From the NCBI GenBank assembly GCA_947626265.1, contig CANQRM010000012.1, forward strand, positions 23,539 through 87,538: a stretch of 64,000 bases of DNA, given 5' to 3'. The notes beneath the pieces are model-generated. The model was not told the DNA's origin, made no database searches, and saw only the letters and a program-made list of their open reading frames with translations. Both the position numbers and the translations under genes were made by a program. This DNA comes from an uncultured Oscillospiraceae bacterium (GTDB taxonomy: Bacteria; Bacillota; Clostridia; Oscillospirales; Oscillospiraceae). Of the stretch, positions 51,691-59,527 are shown piece after piece. Positions within the stretch are counted from its first letter, which is position 1, and each line of letters opens with the position of its first letter.

Positions 51691-51903
51691 TTTCCGCGTC
51701 CTCCTTTCGCTCATTTTATCACGAAAGGATGACATTTCGGATAAGGTGCCTTTTTGGAGGGATTATTCCTCTGATTTGTTAAGGCATTGCGGCCAGTATA
51801 ACCTAGCCGCCTTCATCCTATTATTCTAAAACCGCTGCCCCTATATTTCTCAAGGAAATATCGAATTGCTCTTTAGCTTATTTAAACTCTTTCTCACGAA
51901 AAA
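51691..51903. other. Intergenic region before the XRE-sigma operon
   Basis: No gene is supported on either strand. AT content rises toward the promoter at 51904. No repeat is seen beyond the dyad described next. Confidence 0.4.
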
Positions 51904-51930
51904 TATAATCATCCCTTAGGGAGGGATGAT
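51904..51930 (+). promoter_or_regulatory. -10 box and operator-like dyad overlapping the ribosome site
   Basis: TATAAT at 51904-51909, then ATCATCCCT (51908-51916) and AGGGATGAT (51922-51930), a perfect 9-bp dyad with a five-base loop. It covers the expected transcription start and the GGGAGG ribosome site of the XRE gene at 51934. It can act as an operator for autoregulation or as an RNA hairpin hiding the ribosome site. The -35 (TTTAAA at 17 bp) is weak, so activation may be needed. Confidence 0.6.
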
Positions 51931-51933
51931 CAT

Positions 51934-52296
51934 ATGAACAAAAGCGAATTACAAGAGACCATTGGCAACAACCTATATCAAGCGCGGCTCAACGCTCACA
52001 TGACCCAGGAACAGCTTGCTGAGAAGGCGGGCATCAGCACTTCCTTCTACACAAACGTAGAACTCGGGCACAAGGGTATGGGTGTATACAACCTATACAG
52101 GATCATCAATGTACTCCGCGTCAGCGCCGATGGCATCCTCTATGGCAGTGACTGCGACGCACACATTCTCAACATTCTTGCCATTCTGAAATATCAGCCG
52201 GACAGTTTCCTCACCTCAGTTGAGAACATGATCCGTTTCATGCTTTCCGAGAAGGAGCGCCAGGAAAAGGAGCACAGAGAGGAAGTGCTCCAATGA
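51934..52296 (+). CDS. XRE-family helix-turn-helix regulator
   Basis: 120 aa. HTH at residues 9-62 (IGNNLYQARLNAHMTQEQLAEKAGISTSFYTNVELG). Helical C-terminus. First gene of a four-gene operon; its stop overlaps the sigma factor start (ATGA). Likely controls the operon through the dyad at its own start. Confidence 0.88.
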   Translation: MNKSELQETIGNNLYQARLNAHMTQEQLAEKAGISTSFYTNVELGHKGMGVYNLYRIINVLRVSADGILYGSDCDAHILNILAILKYQPDSFLTSVENMIRFMLSEKERQEKEHREEVLQ

Positions 52297-52787
52297 TAGA
52301 GACAGAGGAACAGCTGCAGGGAATCCACACGCTTTATCTGCAAGAGTACCCAAAGCTCCTGGCTTACGCCCGGTCACTTCTCCATGACGAGAGCCTTGCC
52401 AAGGAATCGGTGCAGGACACCTTTCTTATCGCTTGCACGAAACCAGCGGTCTTGCTCAGTCACCCGAATCCTCCCGGCTGGCTGATGCAGACCTTGAAAT
52501 ACACCATTAATAATATGATTCGAGGCAGGGCTAAGCTGAGCGCCCTGCTTCTTTATTATCAGGAGGTCCCGCTTGCCGATGGCTCTCTGCGCTTGGGTGA
52601 GCTGGAACTTGACGTCATCTGTGAAGACCTTTTGGGCCAAGAGGACTGGCGCATGCTCAAAAGCTTTCTGCTTCATCATATGTCTGTTCAGGATGTCGCC
52701 GATTCCATGGGGATCTCCCGGGAGGCTGCGAAAAAGCGTCTCCAGCGCTCTCACAAGCGGCTGAAAGAAAAACTCAAAAAAGACTAA
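52293..52787 (+). CDS. ECF-type sigma-70 family factor
   Basis: 164 aa. Region 2 spans about 12-75 (LYLQEYPKLLAYARSLLHDESLAKESVQDTFLIA), and region 4 about 105-160 with the HTH DVADSMGISREAAKKRLQRS. A short linker fits the ECF class. It would direct RNA polymerase to operon-specific promoters. It is followed by a membrane protein with an anti-sigma layout. Confidence 0.88.
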   Translation: MIETEEQLQGIHTLYLQEYPKLLAYARSLLHDESLAKESVQDTFLIACTKPAVLLSHPNPPGWLMQTLKYTINNMIRGRAKLSALLLYYQEVPLADGSLRLGELELDVICEDLLGQEDWRMLKSFLLHHMSVQDVADSMGISREAAKKRLQRSHKRLKEKLKKD

Positions 52788-52840
52788 TCCACTGTCCCCC
52801 AAACGCCGCTTTTCGACATATAAGCTATAGGAGGGTTAAG

Positions 52841-53722
52841 ATGCAAGGTTCAGAACAGCAACGCCGTCAGGACCTCTCTCAGTTTGACTCTATGACCACA
52901 GAAGAACTGCGGGAGCTTCTCAGAAACGATGCTCTTAAAAAGGAGGAGGATGCCTGCCTAGATACTGACGCGACCTTATACATAGCCGAAGTGATAGCAT
53001 CTCGGGAGAATGCCCCTGACACTGATGCCGCTTGGGAAGAGTTTGAACAGTCCTATCTGCCCGACGCCGGCGAAAAGACATTTTATGAAGAGATCCTGTC
53101 CGATCCCGTTGAACTGGTCAGCACCTCTTCAGTCAGCCCCAAAGCAAAACGCCGCCTGCTGCGGTTTTCCCTCATTGCCGCGGCCGCAGCTCTTCTGATA
53201 TCCGCAACGGCTTTCACCGTAGCTAAGATCGGCTGGTTCCACACGTGGAACACAGAGGAACTGTGGGCTCGACTGTCCCGCGAGGCGGCGCCAGCTCAGG
53301 CGACCGCCCTGCCCAAACCCGCGTACTATGATGAGATGGCCGAGGCACTGGATTCCATTGACGCGCCAGCACACATGATCCCACTTTGGATGCCGGAGGG
53401 ATACGAGCTAGTGAGAAGCGAGTCAGCTATCACGAGCCCCTTAATATCATACGCGTTCAGTTTTGGCAATGCAGATCAGCAGTGGATCATATTACAGCTC
53501 TCGTCATACTCTAATAGTAATGCGTACTCATATTCTATCGATATAGGTTCTCCTGATGTCTACACTGCTGGCGGCATAGACCATAGTATTCTGACCAACA
53601 TGGACAGTTATGGCGCTGTCTGGTGGGATGGCAATTGCGAATGCTTTATCTATGGCTACGAGAACAGAAACGATTTAATCAAAACTATTGATTCACTCTA
53701 TATGGAGGTGCAAAATGAGTAA
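52841..53722 (+). CDS. Membrane anti-sigma factor with DUF4367-like external domain
   Basis: 293 aa. The cytoplasmic N-terminus of about 105 residues is acidic (MTTEELRELLRND...) and suited to holding the sigma factor. One membrane helix (LRFSLIAAAAALLISATAFTVA, about 107-128) precedes an external domain with IPLWMPEGYELVRSES, the DUF4367 signature. TAGGAGG precedes the ATG. The likely partner is the sigma factor 54 bp upstream; the external domain would sense an envelope signal. Confidence 0.85.
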   Translation: MQGSEQQRRQDLSQFDSMTTEELRELLRNDALKKEEDACLDTDATLYIAEVIASRENAPDTDAAWEEFEQSYLPDAGEKTFYEEILSDPVELVSTSSVSPKAKRRLLRFSLIAAAAALLISATAFTVAKIGWFHTWNTEELWARLSREAAPAQATALPKPAYYDEMAEALDSIDAPAHMIPLWMPEGYELVRSESAITSPLISYAFSFGNADQQWIILQLSSYSNSNAYSYSIDIGSPDVYTAGGIDHSILTNMDSYGAVWWDGNCECFIYGYENRNDLIKTIDSLYMEVQNE

Positions 53723-54164
53723 AAGATTCATCCATGTCACAGCCCTGATTCTGGTACTGATGACCGTGTTTTCTATCCCTGCCGCGGCTGCAGCAGCTTC
53801 CTTTCCCTCCCCTGCTCAGCCCCAGTCGGATGCCTACATTGCCGGGTACTACGCAACGGTTAATAGCTATAGCAAAGGTACAGTGACCGTTACTTATAGC
53901 ACAACGGGAACAAGCCCCATGGACTCCATTGGCGCCACATCGATCGTTGTCTATAAGTGGAACAGCACACAGCCGGTAGGCTCCCTCTCCTCCAGCTATA
54001 CCGCATCCATGCTGGGCCACGATCGTGTCCTCTACGGAAACTCTTATACATTCACTGTGACGCCTGGTGAGAAATACTACGCATATGTGTACTGTTATGC
54101 TGCGAAGGATGGGGGAAGCAGCACACGGGCATATCGCACCCCCTACGTCACTGCCAAGAAATGA
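53715..54164 (+). CDS. Secreted protein with signal peptide
   Basis: 149 aa from ATG 53715 (GGAGGTG upstream), overlapping the anti-sigma stop by 8 bp. The signal peptide MSKRFIHVTALILVLMTVFSIPAAAAA has a likely cleavage after the Ala run. The mature part is small, Ser/Thr/Tyr-rich and probably beta-stranded (GTVTVTYSTTGTS, SYTFTVTPGEKYYAYVYCYA). It may be the ligand or target of the anti-sigma external domain. No known family. Confidence 0.8.
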   Translation: MSKRFIHVTALILVLMTVFSIPAAAAAASFPSPAQPQSDAYIAGYYATVNSYSKGTVTVTYSTTGTSPMDSIGATSIVVYKWNSTQPVGSLSSSYTASMLGHDRVLYGNSYTFTVTPGEKYYAYVYCYAAKDGGSSTRAYRTPYVTAKK

Positions 54165-54189
54165 TTTTTCTCTGTCCCCGAAAGAATAA

Positions 54190-54582
54190 TCCAGCAAGAG
54201 AGGATGGTTCCCCATACACACGATCCAACGCACTGTAACTGAACTGAGCGGCCGGCGCAACAAGTCCTGCTACTATGTTCTCTGCCGAGCCGTTGAGGCC
54301 GCTCGAAACTGCCTTCCGGCGGAACCAAAGATGAACACGATCTGTGCCATGGTCCAAACCAGCACCAGCATGTCGGTCAAAGCCATATCCAAGGCACTCT
54401 CCCGGGTCACCGCCGACATTTGGGTCTACGGCAACAGGGACAAACTACAGCAGATATATGGCCGGCCTGTCCTGGAACAGCCAACACCTAAAGAACTGGT
54501 CTCTGTTTTGGCCATGTACTGTCAGGCGCTGGAAAACAGTTCTCATACCGAGTCCATCTTCTCCCTGAGCCCTGTATCCTGA
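54190..54582 (+). pseudogene. Spo0A C-terminal-like DNA-binding protein lacking a start
   Basis: The frame is open from 54190 with no ATG/GTG/TTG until 54331. Yet similarity to the neighbour at 54837-55277 begins well before that ATG: TELSGRRNKSCYYVLCRAVEAAR against TEISGRRNKECYYVLCWAIEVVR. The rest aligns throughout (KALSRVTADIWVYGNRDKLQQIYGRPVLEQPTPKELV). The HTH of the Spo0A effector-domain type is intact, but the N-terminus and initiation signals appear lost, so it is probably a decaying duplicate. A short 83-aa product from 54331 remains possible. Confidence 0.7.
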
Positions 54583-54589
54583 ATCTTCC

Positions 54590-54625
54590 TTGCCGCCTGC
54601 CAAAAATAGCTGGCGGCAATTTTAT
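54590..54625 (+). terminator. Rho-independent terminator
   Basis: TTGCCGCC-TGCCAAAAATAGCT-GGCGGCAA stem of eight pairs (with further inner pairing) and TTTTAT tail, just after the Spo0A-like remnant. It can also serve the converging minus-strand genes. Confidence 0.75.
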
Positions 54626-54840
54626 GTGAGGTCTCCCTGCAGAAAAGCATTCTCAAAATCCTCCAGAGAGGCTTTCTCCCTATCCAGCCCTGTGATGAGA
54701 CGGTCGACCCTGTCTTTATCATCGGTAAATGGGGCCGCCATGGCACATACCTGGCTCTCGGTGTCCTGCGCCAGGATGCCATATTTTCCCGTGAAACCAC
54801 ATATTACTAGTCGATATACCACCCCACTCACTGGGCTCAC
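54622..54840 (-). CDS. DUF6514-like small protein
   Basis: 72 aa: VVYRLVICGFTGKYGILAQD...RVDRLITGLDREKASLEDFENAFLQGDL has the layout of the clostridial DUF6514 family (YGI core, then a helix with D-x-V-x-x-L and a C-terminal LEDxxxDxL-like end). The GTG start overlaps the stop of the Spo0A-like gene upstream (GTGA), so the two are coupled. Function unknown. Confidence 0.6.
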   Translation of the reverse strand: MSPVSGVVYRLVICGFTGKYGILAQDTESQVCAMAAPFTDDKDRVDRLITGLDREKASLEDFENAFLQGDLT

Positions 54841-55277
54841 CCTTTCCAGAGATGCTGCGCCAGCACATTGATCAGCTCTTTCGGCGACGGGCGCTCCAAC
54901 AGCGGACGGCCATATATCTGACAGAGCTTTTCATGGTTTCCATTGTCCCATATGTCATCCACCGCCCTCGATAGCGCCTTCGCCGCCGCTCCAGGCGTCA
55001 TGCCAGCGTTCTTTTTTATCATGGCACACACCTCTTTCATCTGCATCCCGTCAGGCTGGCGCTCTCTCACTACCTCTATTGCCCAGCACAGCACATAGTA
55101 GCACTCCTTGTTCCTTCTACCGCTGATCTCAGTCACCAGCTGCATGATCTCCTGCAAACGAACCATCCCCTCCAGCATTTTGCACGCTGGAATTATAAAA
55201 CTTTCTCTTGGAACTATCTCCCGTTTTGACCACATTTGACGGTTACTGACAAAAACTGACGCCGCACATATTGTCAT
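54837..55277 (-). CDS. Spo0A C-terminal-domain-like DNA-binding protein
   Basis: Up to 146 aa; the start is uncertain (track start 55277; internal ATG codons at about 55178-55151 have GGAG nearby). The C-terminal 105 residues match the effector domain of sporulation regulator Spo0A in layout: CYYVLCWAIEVVRERQPDG, AAAKALSRAVDDIWDNGNHEKLCQIYGR, RPSPKELINVLAQHL. There is no receiver domain, so it is an orphan DNA-binding module not controlled by phosphorylation. Could modulate Spo0A-box genes. Confidence 0.72.
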   Translation of the reverse strand: MTICAASVFVSNRQMWSKREIVPRESFIIPACKMLEGMVRLQEIMQLVTEISGRRNKECYYVLCWAIEVVRERQPDGMQMKEVCAMIKKNAGMTPGAAAKALSRAVDDIWDNGNHEKLCQIYGRPLLERPSPKELINVLAQHLWKG

Positions 55278-55418
55278 ATGATGCCAGTTTCATTAAGGGC
55301 TTGACGCGCAGACACAAACCATATAAAATGTAATCTATAACATATTATATTTTAAATAGCGCTTTAAAAAGAAATGTCTTGCCTTTTATATACTCACTGA
55401 CTTGAAGGAGCGCACAGC

Positions 55419-55766
55419 ATGAAGCTAACAGCACGATCATCCAATGAAGAGGTCCTGCAGGTGCTCGGCAAACGGATCCGGGAAGCCAGGATCGATATGG
55501 ACATGACCCAGGGTGAGGCGGCAAAAAAAGCAGGGGTGACGGCAAAAACGATCAGCCGGATCGAAAACGGAGAAGACCTTGCCGTCTCTACAATGTTGAA
55601 TGTGCTTCGCGCTCTGGGCCTGGTACAGAATATCGACGCTCTCATACCGGAGCCCACAGCCCGGCCTAGCATGCTCATGGCAAATGATAAGGAGAAGCAG
55701 CGAGTTCGTAAAAAGGCGAGCCGGGATGGCGCAGAAAAAAAGTGGAAATGGGGTGATGAAAAGTGA
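55419..55766 (+). CDS. HipB-like XRE antitoxin
   Basis: 115 aa. HTH at about 12-65 (LGKRIREARIDMDMTQGEAAKKAGVTAKTISRIENGE). Basic C-terminal tail. GAAGGAG precedes the ATG. Its stop overlaps the GTG start of hipA (GTGA), the classic antitoxin-toxin order. Expected to bind its own operator and neutralise HipA. Confidence 0.88.
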   Translation: MKLTARSSNEEVLQVLGKRIREARIDMDMTQGEAAKKAGVTAKTISRIENGEDLAVSTMLNVLRALGLVQNIDALIPEPTARPSMLMANDKEKQRVRKKASRDGAEKKWKWGDEK

Positions 55767-57049
55767 CCTTTGCCACGGTTTATCTCTGGGGAACAAAGGT
55801 CGGCTTCATCGTGTTCGATGACCAGACTGGAGTCGGCTCCTTTGAGTACGAGCGCAGCTTCTTATCTTCCGGGATAGAGATCTCCCCCATTGTGATGCCG
55901 CTGTCAACCAGAGTGTACAGCTTTCCCGAACTGCCCCGCAGGAGTTTCCATGGGCTCCCCGGGCTGCTGGCAGACAGCCTCCCGGACAAATTCGGTAATG
56001 CCGTCATCGACGCTTGGCTGCAGTCACAAGGACGCTCTCCGGAATCCTTCGACCCCGTAGAGCGGCTTTGCTACACCGGTGAGCGAGGCATGGGGGCACT
56101 GGAATTCGTACCCGCTACAGGGCCAGCCCCCTCGGAGACCGAAAAAATCAATCTTGCCAGTTTGGCACACCTGGCGTCGGATATCCTCCGCTCCAGAAAG
56201 GGTTTCCATGTCCCCGCAGGAAAAGAGGCTATGAATGAGATCCTCCGGGTCGGCACATCTGCCGGCGGCGCCCGGGCAAAGGCTGTCGTGGCCTGGAATG
56301 AGCGTACAGGTGACTTCCGCTCTGGCCAAGTCTCCGCCGGCGAGGGTTATGACCATTGGCTGGTCAAGTTCGACGGGGTGTCTGAAAACAGAGACAAAGA
56401 GGGCTATGACCCGCCGCAGTATACGCGGATCGAATATGCCTACTACCTGATGGCTTCCGCCGCTGGGATCGATATGGAGGAGTGCCGGTTGTATGAAGAG
56501 GGCGGGCTGTATCACTTCATGACGCGCCGGTTCGACCGCGTCCGCGGCACAGGAGACAAGCTGCACATGCAGACGCTTGCCGGCATCGCCCATTATGACT
56601 TCAACCTTCCCGGTGGATACAGCTATGAACAGGCCGCCGGCGTCATGCGGCAGATGGCCATTTCCCAGGACGAGATCAAACAGTTCTATCGCCGCATGGT
56701 ATTCAACGTTTTGGCCCGAAACCAGGATGACCACACAAAGAACATCTCGTTCCTGATGGACAGAAACGGCAGCTGGAGCCTGTCCCCGGCATATGATGTC
56801 ACCTACGCATATAATCCGGACGGCATGTGGACCGGACACCATCAAATGACCATAAACGGGAAGGTGGATGGCATCACCAAAGAGGACTTGCTGGCCTCTG
56901 CAAAGCACATGGGACTGCGAAAAACAGCCGCAGAGCAAGCCATCGCCGCAGTAATGGATAGCATCTCAAAATGGCCGGAATATGCTGAAAAAGCCAAGTT
57001 AAGCGACCAAACTCAGTTCAGGCTCAAGCAGAGCTTTGTCTTGATATAG
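55763..57049 (+). CDS. hipA: HipA-like serine/threonine kinase toxin
   Basis: 428 aa. N-terminal HipA_N part (GTKVGFIVFDDQTGVGSFEYERSFL), GTSAGGARAKAVVAW as the ATP P-loop analogue, HWLVKFDG (ATP-binding Lys), and the catalytic loop NVLARNQDDHTKNISFLMD with SLSPAYDVTYAYN as the metal-binding strand. HipA kinases phosphorylate translation factors such as glutamyl-tRNA synthetase and cause growth arrest. GTG start. All key residues are present, so it should be active. A frameshifted duplicate of its 3' third is at 6095-6468. Confidence 0.92.
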   Translation: MTFATVYLWGTKVGFIVFDDQTGVGSFEYERSFLSSGIEISPIVMPLSTRVYSFPELPRRSFHGLPGLLADSLPDKFGNAVIDAWLQSQGRSPESFDPVERLCYTGERGMGALEFVPATGPAPSETEKINLASLAHLASDILRSRKGFHVPAGKEAMNEILRVGTSAGGARAKAVVAWNERTGDFRSGQVSAGEGYDHWLVKFDGVSENRDKEGYDPPQYTRIEYAYYLMASAAGIDMEECRLYEEGGLYHFMTRRFDRVRGTGDKLHMQTLAGIAHYDFNLPGGYSYEQAAGVMRQMAISQDEIKQFYRRMVFNVLARNQDDHTKNISFLMDRNGSWSLSPAYDVTYAYNPDGMWTGHHQMTINGKVDGITKEDLLASAKHMGLRKTAAEQAIAAVMDSISKWPEYAEKAKLSDQTQFRLKQSFVLI

Positions 57050-57090
57050 GTCCTCTTTATCCGTACTCAAGTGACATGGTCGCTCATAAA

Positions 57091-57138
57091 AATCCCCATC
57101 AGTGAACCAGTGGTTCATTGATGGGGATTCCTTTATTT
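57091..57138 (+). terminator. Terminator after hipBA
   Basis: AATCCCCATCA / TGATGGGGATT stem of 11 pairs with an internally paired loop, followed by CCTTTATTT, 42 bp after hipA. Confidence 0.85.
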
Positions 57139-57280
57139 GATTAGGATTGTCTCTGCCCCTCGGCCAGCCATGGCGCCTTTGCCACGAGCCCGGGTCATAT
57201 GCCAGCATAGGAAACATCTTAACACCTATGTAACAGATAGTGCAAGAGCGCCAAACTTTTCTCTTTCGCGATTTAACCCG

Positions 57281-57314
57281 TTGACAATCGCTAGTTAATG
57301 TGATAGCGTCACAT
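57281..57314 (+). promoter_or_regulatory. Ancestral promoter/operator of abrB-like gene 2, now cut off by IS110 elements
   Basis: TTGACA (57281-57286), 17 bp, TAGCGT (57304-57309), the counterpart of 6700-6728. The dyad ATGTGA-TAGCG-TCACAT (57298-57314) spans the -10 and fits a repressor site. In the duplicate the gene starts 34 bp further on; here 3.7 kb of IS110 sequence intervenes, so this promoter now fires into the IS110 antisense strand. Confidence 0.55.
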
Positions 57315-57438
57315 CAAATTCTGGACGATATGGAGCCTGCAAATAAAAAGTCAAGTCCCAAATGAGAAAAAAGTGCAGATAAGGAAAGGGCACGACAAAG
57401 AGGCTGGCGAGAGCCAGCCGGGACGGCAGGTATGAACT

Positions 57439-57891
57439 TTAGGGCAGAATCATAGCCGCGTGGTCATAGCTGTTCCAGTCCAGCTTCTGGCCGCAGCGGT
57501 CACAGTAGTTCTGGTACTCGCGCTCCAGCGTGCATCCACAGCCAGGGCAGACGGGATACGTCATCAGTCCATGGCAGGTATGAAAACAGCGGGTGAAGAC
57601 AACAGCCATTGGGATGCTGCGCATATCAGCTTTCACCAGCACCGGATAGCCCAATAACTCGTTGGGCGATTTCTCAAAACCAGTACAGATGTTCTCAAGA
57701 ACAGTAATGGTGGGTGAGGATTCCTTTCGGATGATGCGCCCGAAGTACCGTGGGCTCACCCCGCACTTCTCGGAGGCAGATTCATAGCTGAGGCCATTGA
57801 CACCGCAGAGCAGGAGCAGAGAGGACGAGAGCTTGTCTGGAAACATCGAAAAAATACACTTTCTGTCTAAGATGTTTCCAGCGTAAGACAC
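57439..57891 (-). CDS. Passenger helix-turn-helix protein with zinc ribbon in IS110 element 1
   Basis: 150 aa. An HTH-like part (LLLLCGVNGLSYESASEKCGVSPRYFGRIIRKESSPTITVLENICTGF) is followed by a C-terminal zinc ribbon with CPGC...CDRCGQ. It lies 14 bp after the transposase gene and inside the element ends, and element 2 lacks it. It probably regulates the element or is cargo. Confidence 0.75.
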   Translation of the reverse strand: MSYAGNILDRKCIFSMFPDKLSSSLLLLCGVNGLSYESASEKCGVSPRYFGRIIRKESSPTITVLENICTGFEKSPNELLGYPVLVKADMRSIPMAVVFTRCFHTCHGLMTYPVCPGCGCTLEREYQNYCDRCGQKLDWNSYDHAAMILP

Positions 57892-57905
57892 AGGTTATAT
57901 ATCAC

Positions 57906-59132
57906 TCAAGGACATATGGTTCCTTGACTTTCCTGTTCGGCCAGGTATTCCTTGACCCTCGCGTAGTAGATGCGCAGGAACTTGTTGGCTCCGGCAGTCA
58001 TGTAGACGTAGAAGGGTTTTCCCTCGGAGCGTTTCTTGTCCAGGAACTGGTAGACGGGCTCATTCTCCGGCGCCAGGCGCAGATATATGGACATGACCTG
58101 AAACAGCGTTTTCCTCAGATGAGGTGAACCGCGTTTGGTAGAGGGATTGCTCTTGGTCTGTTTCTTCCCGGACTGGTCTACCTCGGGATCAACGCCCGCA
58201 AAGGCAATGAGAGAGCTTCTGCGGGGAAAGTTTCTCACATCTCCAATCTCGGCCATGAGCTGGGCGGCTGTGACCTCACCCACGCCGTACATGGCGTTCA
58301 CCACGGGATATTCCGGCAGTTGCTTTGCCAGACGGATCATCTCCCGCCGCACACCGGCAAGCAGTTCTCCGGCGGAAGTAAGCTCCCTGGCGGCAGTCTG
58401 GATCAGAAGCTTGGTATTGTCGTTCTTCGGGAGCGTGGTGACACAGTTAAGCGCGGCGGAGTAGACGTCGGCGGCCTTGCTGTCGGAGAAGTTGTAGCCA
58501 TGCCGCTTGCACCACTTGCGGTAACGCTCGGTGAAAGCGTTTTTGCTCACACCGGCCACACATGCGGCGTGCCAGAAGGTGGTGACAAAATCCACCCACT
58601 TCAGATGTCCGTCCGCCCGTTCCGGGCTGGAGAACAGTTCGTTCACGCCGGGAAAGACCTTGTCACAGAGGGAGATGAGGTTGTTCTGGAGCGATACGCC
58701 CATCTTCATGTACAGGTCATACTGGCGGCTGCAGATCTTCAGTTGTTGTCTTACGGCATCCATGTGTGTATATTCTCGCAAATCTACCCAGTGGTCAAGA
58801 GCAAATTGCGCAATCTTTCTGGCATCCTTCTCGTCGGTCTTTACTTTGCGGACTGTCCCGCCGGTGCTGTAGCCGTGGATCAAGAGAGGATTGACCACAC
58901 TGACAAAGATACCATGCTCATGTAACTGGGCCGCAATCGGCTCATGGTATCTGCCGGTAGCCTCCATGACCACTCTGGTATCCCCATCGAGGGACAAGAT
59001 GCGGTGAGCCAGCTCCTTCAGTTCAGGACCGCTGTGTCCCACATCCTCTGGCGTCATTACCACTTCTCCCATAGGGCGGAGGATAGCCACCGTGCTTCTG
59101 CCCTTGGATACGTCAATACCGACTGCGTTCAC
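57906..59132 (-). CDS. IS110-family transposase 1
   Basis: 408 aa, GTG start after GAGGAGG. N-terminal RuvC-like DEDD domain: D in GIDVSKGRSTV, E in VVMEATGRYHEP, and the D pair in VKTDEKDARKIAQFA. C-terminal Tnp_20 domain: YPVVNAMYGVGEVTAAQLMAEIGDVRNF, FAGVDPEVDQSGK, and the catalytic Ser region STKRGSPHLRKTLF. Full length. IS110 recombinases act with a bridge RNA that pairs with donor and target. Confidence 0.95.
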   Translation of the reverse strand: MNAVGIDVSKGRSTVAILRPMGEVVMTPEDVGHSGPELKELAHRILSLDGDTRVVMEATGRYHEPIAAQLHEHGIFVSVVNPLLIHGYSTGGTVRKVKTDEKDARKIAQFALDHWVDLREYTHMDAVRQQLKICSRQYDLYMKMGVSLQNNLISLCDKVFPGVNELFSSPERADGHLKWVDFVTTFWHAACVAGVSKNAFTERYRKWCKRHGYNFSDSKAADVYSAALNCVTTLPKNDNTKLLIQTAARELTSAGELLAGVRREMIRLAKQLPEYPVVNAMYGVGEVTAAQLMAEIGDVRNFPRRSSLIAFAGVDPEVDQSGKKQTKSNPSTKRGSPHLRKTLFQVMSIYLRLAPENEPVYQFLDKKRSEGKPFYVYMTAGANKFLRIYYARVKEYLAEQESQGTICP

Positions 59133-59184
59133 TTCTGTTACCTCCTCAAAGATAGAATACTGGCGACCGCTTTACTCATTGCCT

Positions 59185-59345
59185 GTTCAATCTCCTGGGC
59201 CGTGACACGAACGCACCGCAATATACGGTGGGACAACCTGCGTAAATCGAATGCTGCGAATGAGAGAGGCGGCTGACGGACTCCATATCGGACGTGCTAG
59301 TCCTTGGTATCGTGCGTCAGGCCATTTCTCCCCCATTCTACAGCT
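59185..59345 (-). ncRNA. Putative bridge RNA of IS110 element 1
   Basis: Non-coding left region upstream of the transposase, conserved in primary sequence and fold with element 2: GTGACACGAAC, CGGTGGG, CAACCTGC, then a long stem (GCTG..AATGAGAG with CATT.TACAGC; GGCTGACG with CGTCAGGCC) enclosing a variable loop. The loop contains CTCCATATCG (59281-59290), the exact reverse complement of the ten bases at this element's right junction (CGATATGGAG, 57326-57335). RNA ends are estimated. Confidence 0.7.
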
Positions 59346-59527
59346 TTGGCTTTGAGTTGGCAAAACGCGGCTGGCTGCCGTGCTTCTTGCCTCAATCTTT
59401 ATTGTAGACCTGCAAAGAAAAGTCAAGTAGGAAAAAGCGAATTATGAAACGGCCAAAACAGGTACACCAATCCTGACCGCATGACGCCTCTTTTTTGAAA
59501 CGGCGGTCTATTGAATGTAAGGAAGAA

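Larger units (their letters stand above)
57336..59406 (-). mobile_element. IS110-family element 1 (with passenger HTH/zinc-ribbon gene)
   Basis: Bounded by CCTGCAAATAAAAAGTCAAG (right end, low coordinate) and ...TTTATTGTA (left end, high coordinate); element 2 has the same ends. It contains a transposase, a non-coding left region of about 270 bp and a passenger gene downstream of the transposase. There is no target duplication or long terminal repeat, as usual for IS110. The low-coordinate flank GATATGGAG equals the uninterrupted site at 6748-6755, which places the insertion in the promoter-to-ribosome-site gap of the abrB-like gene. Confidence 0.85.
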
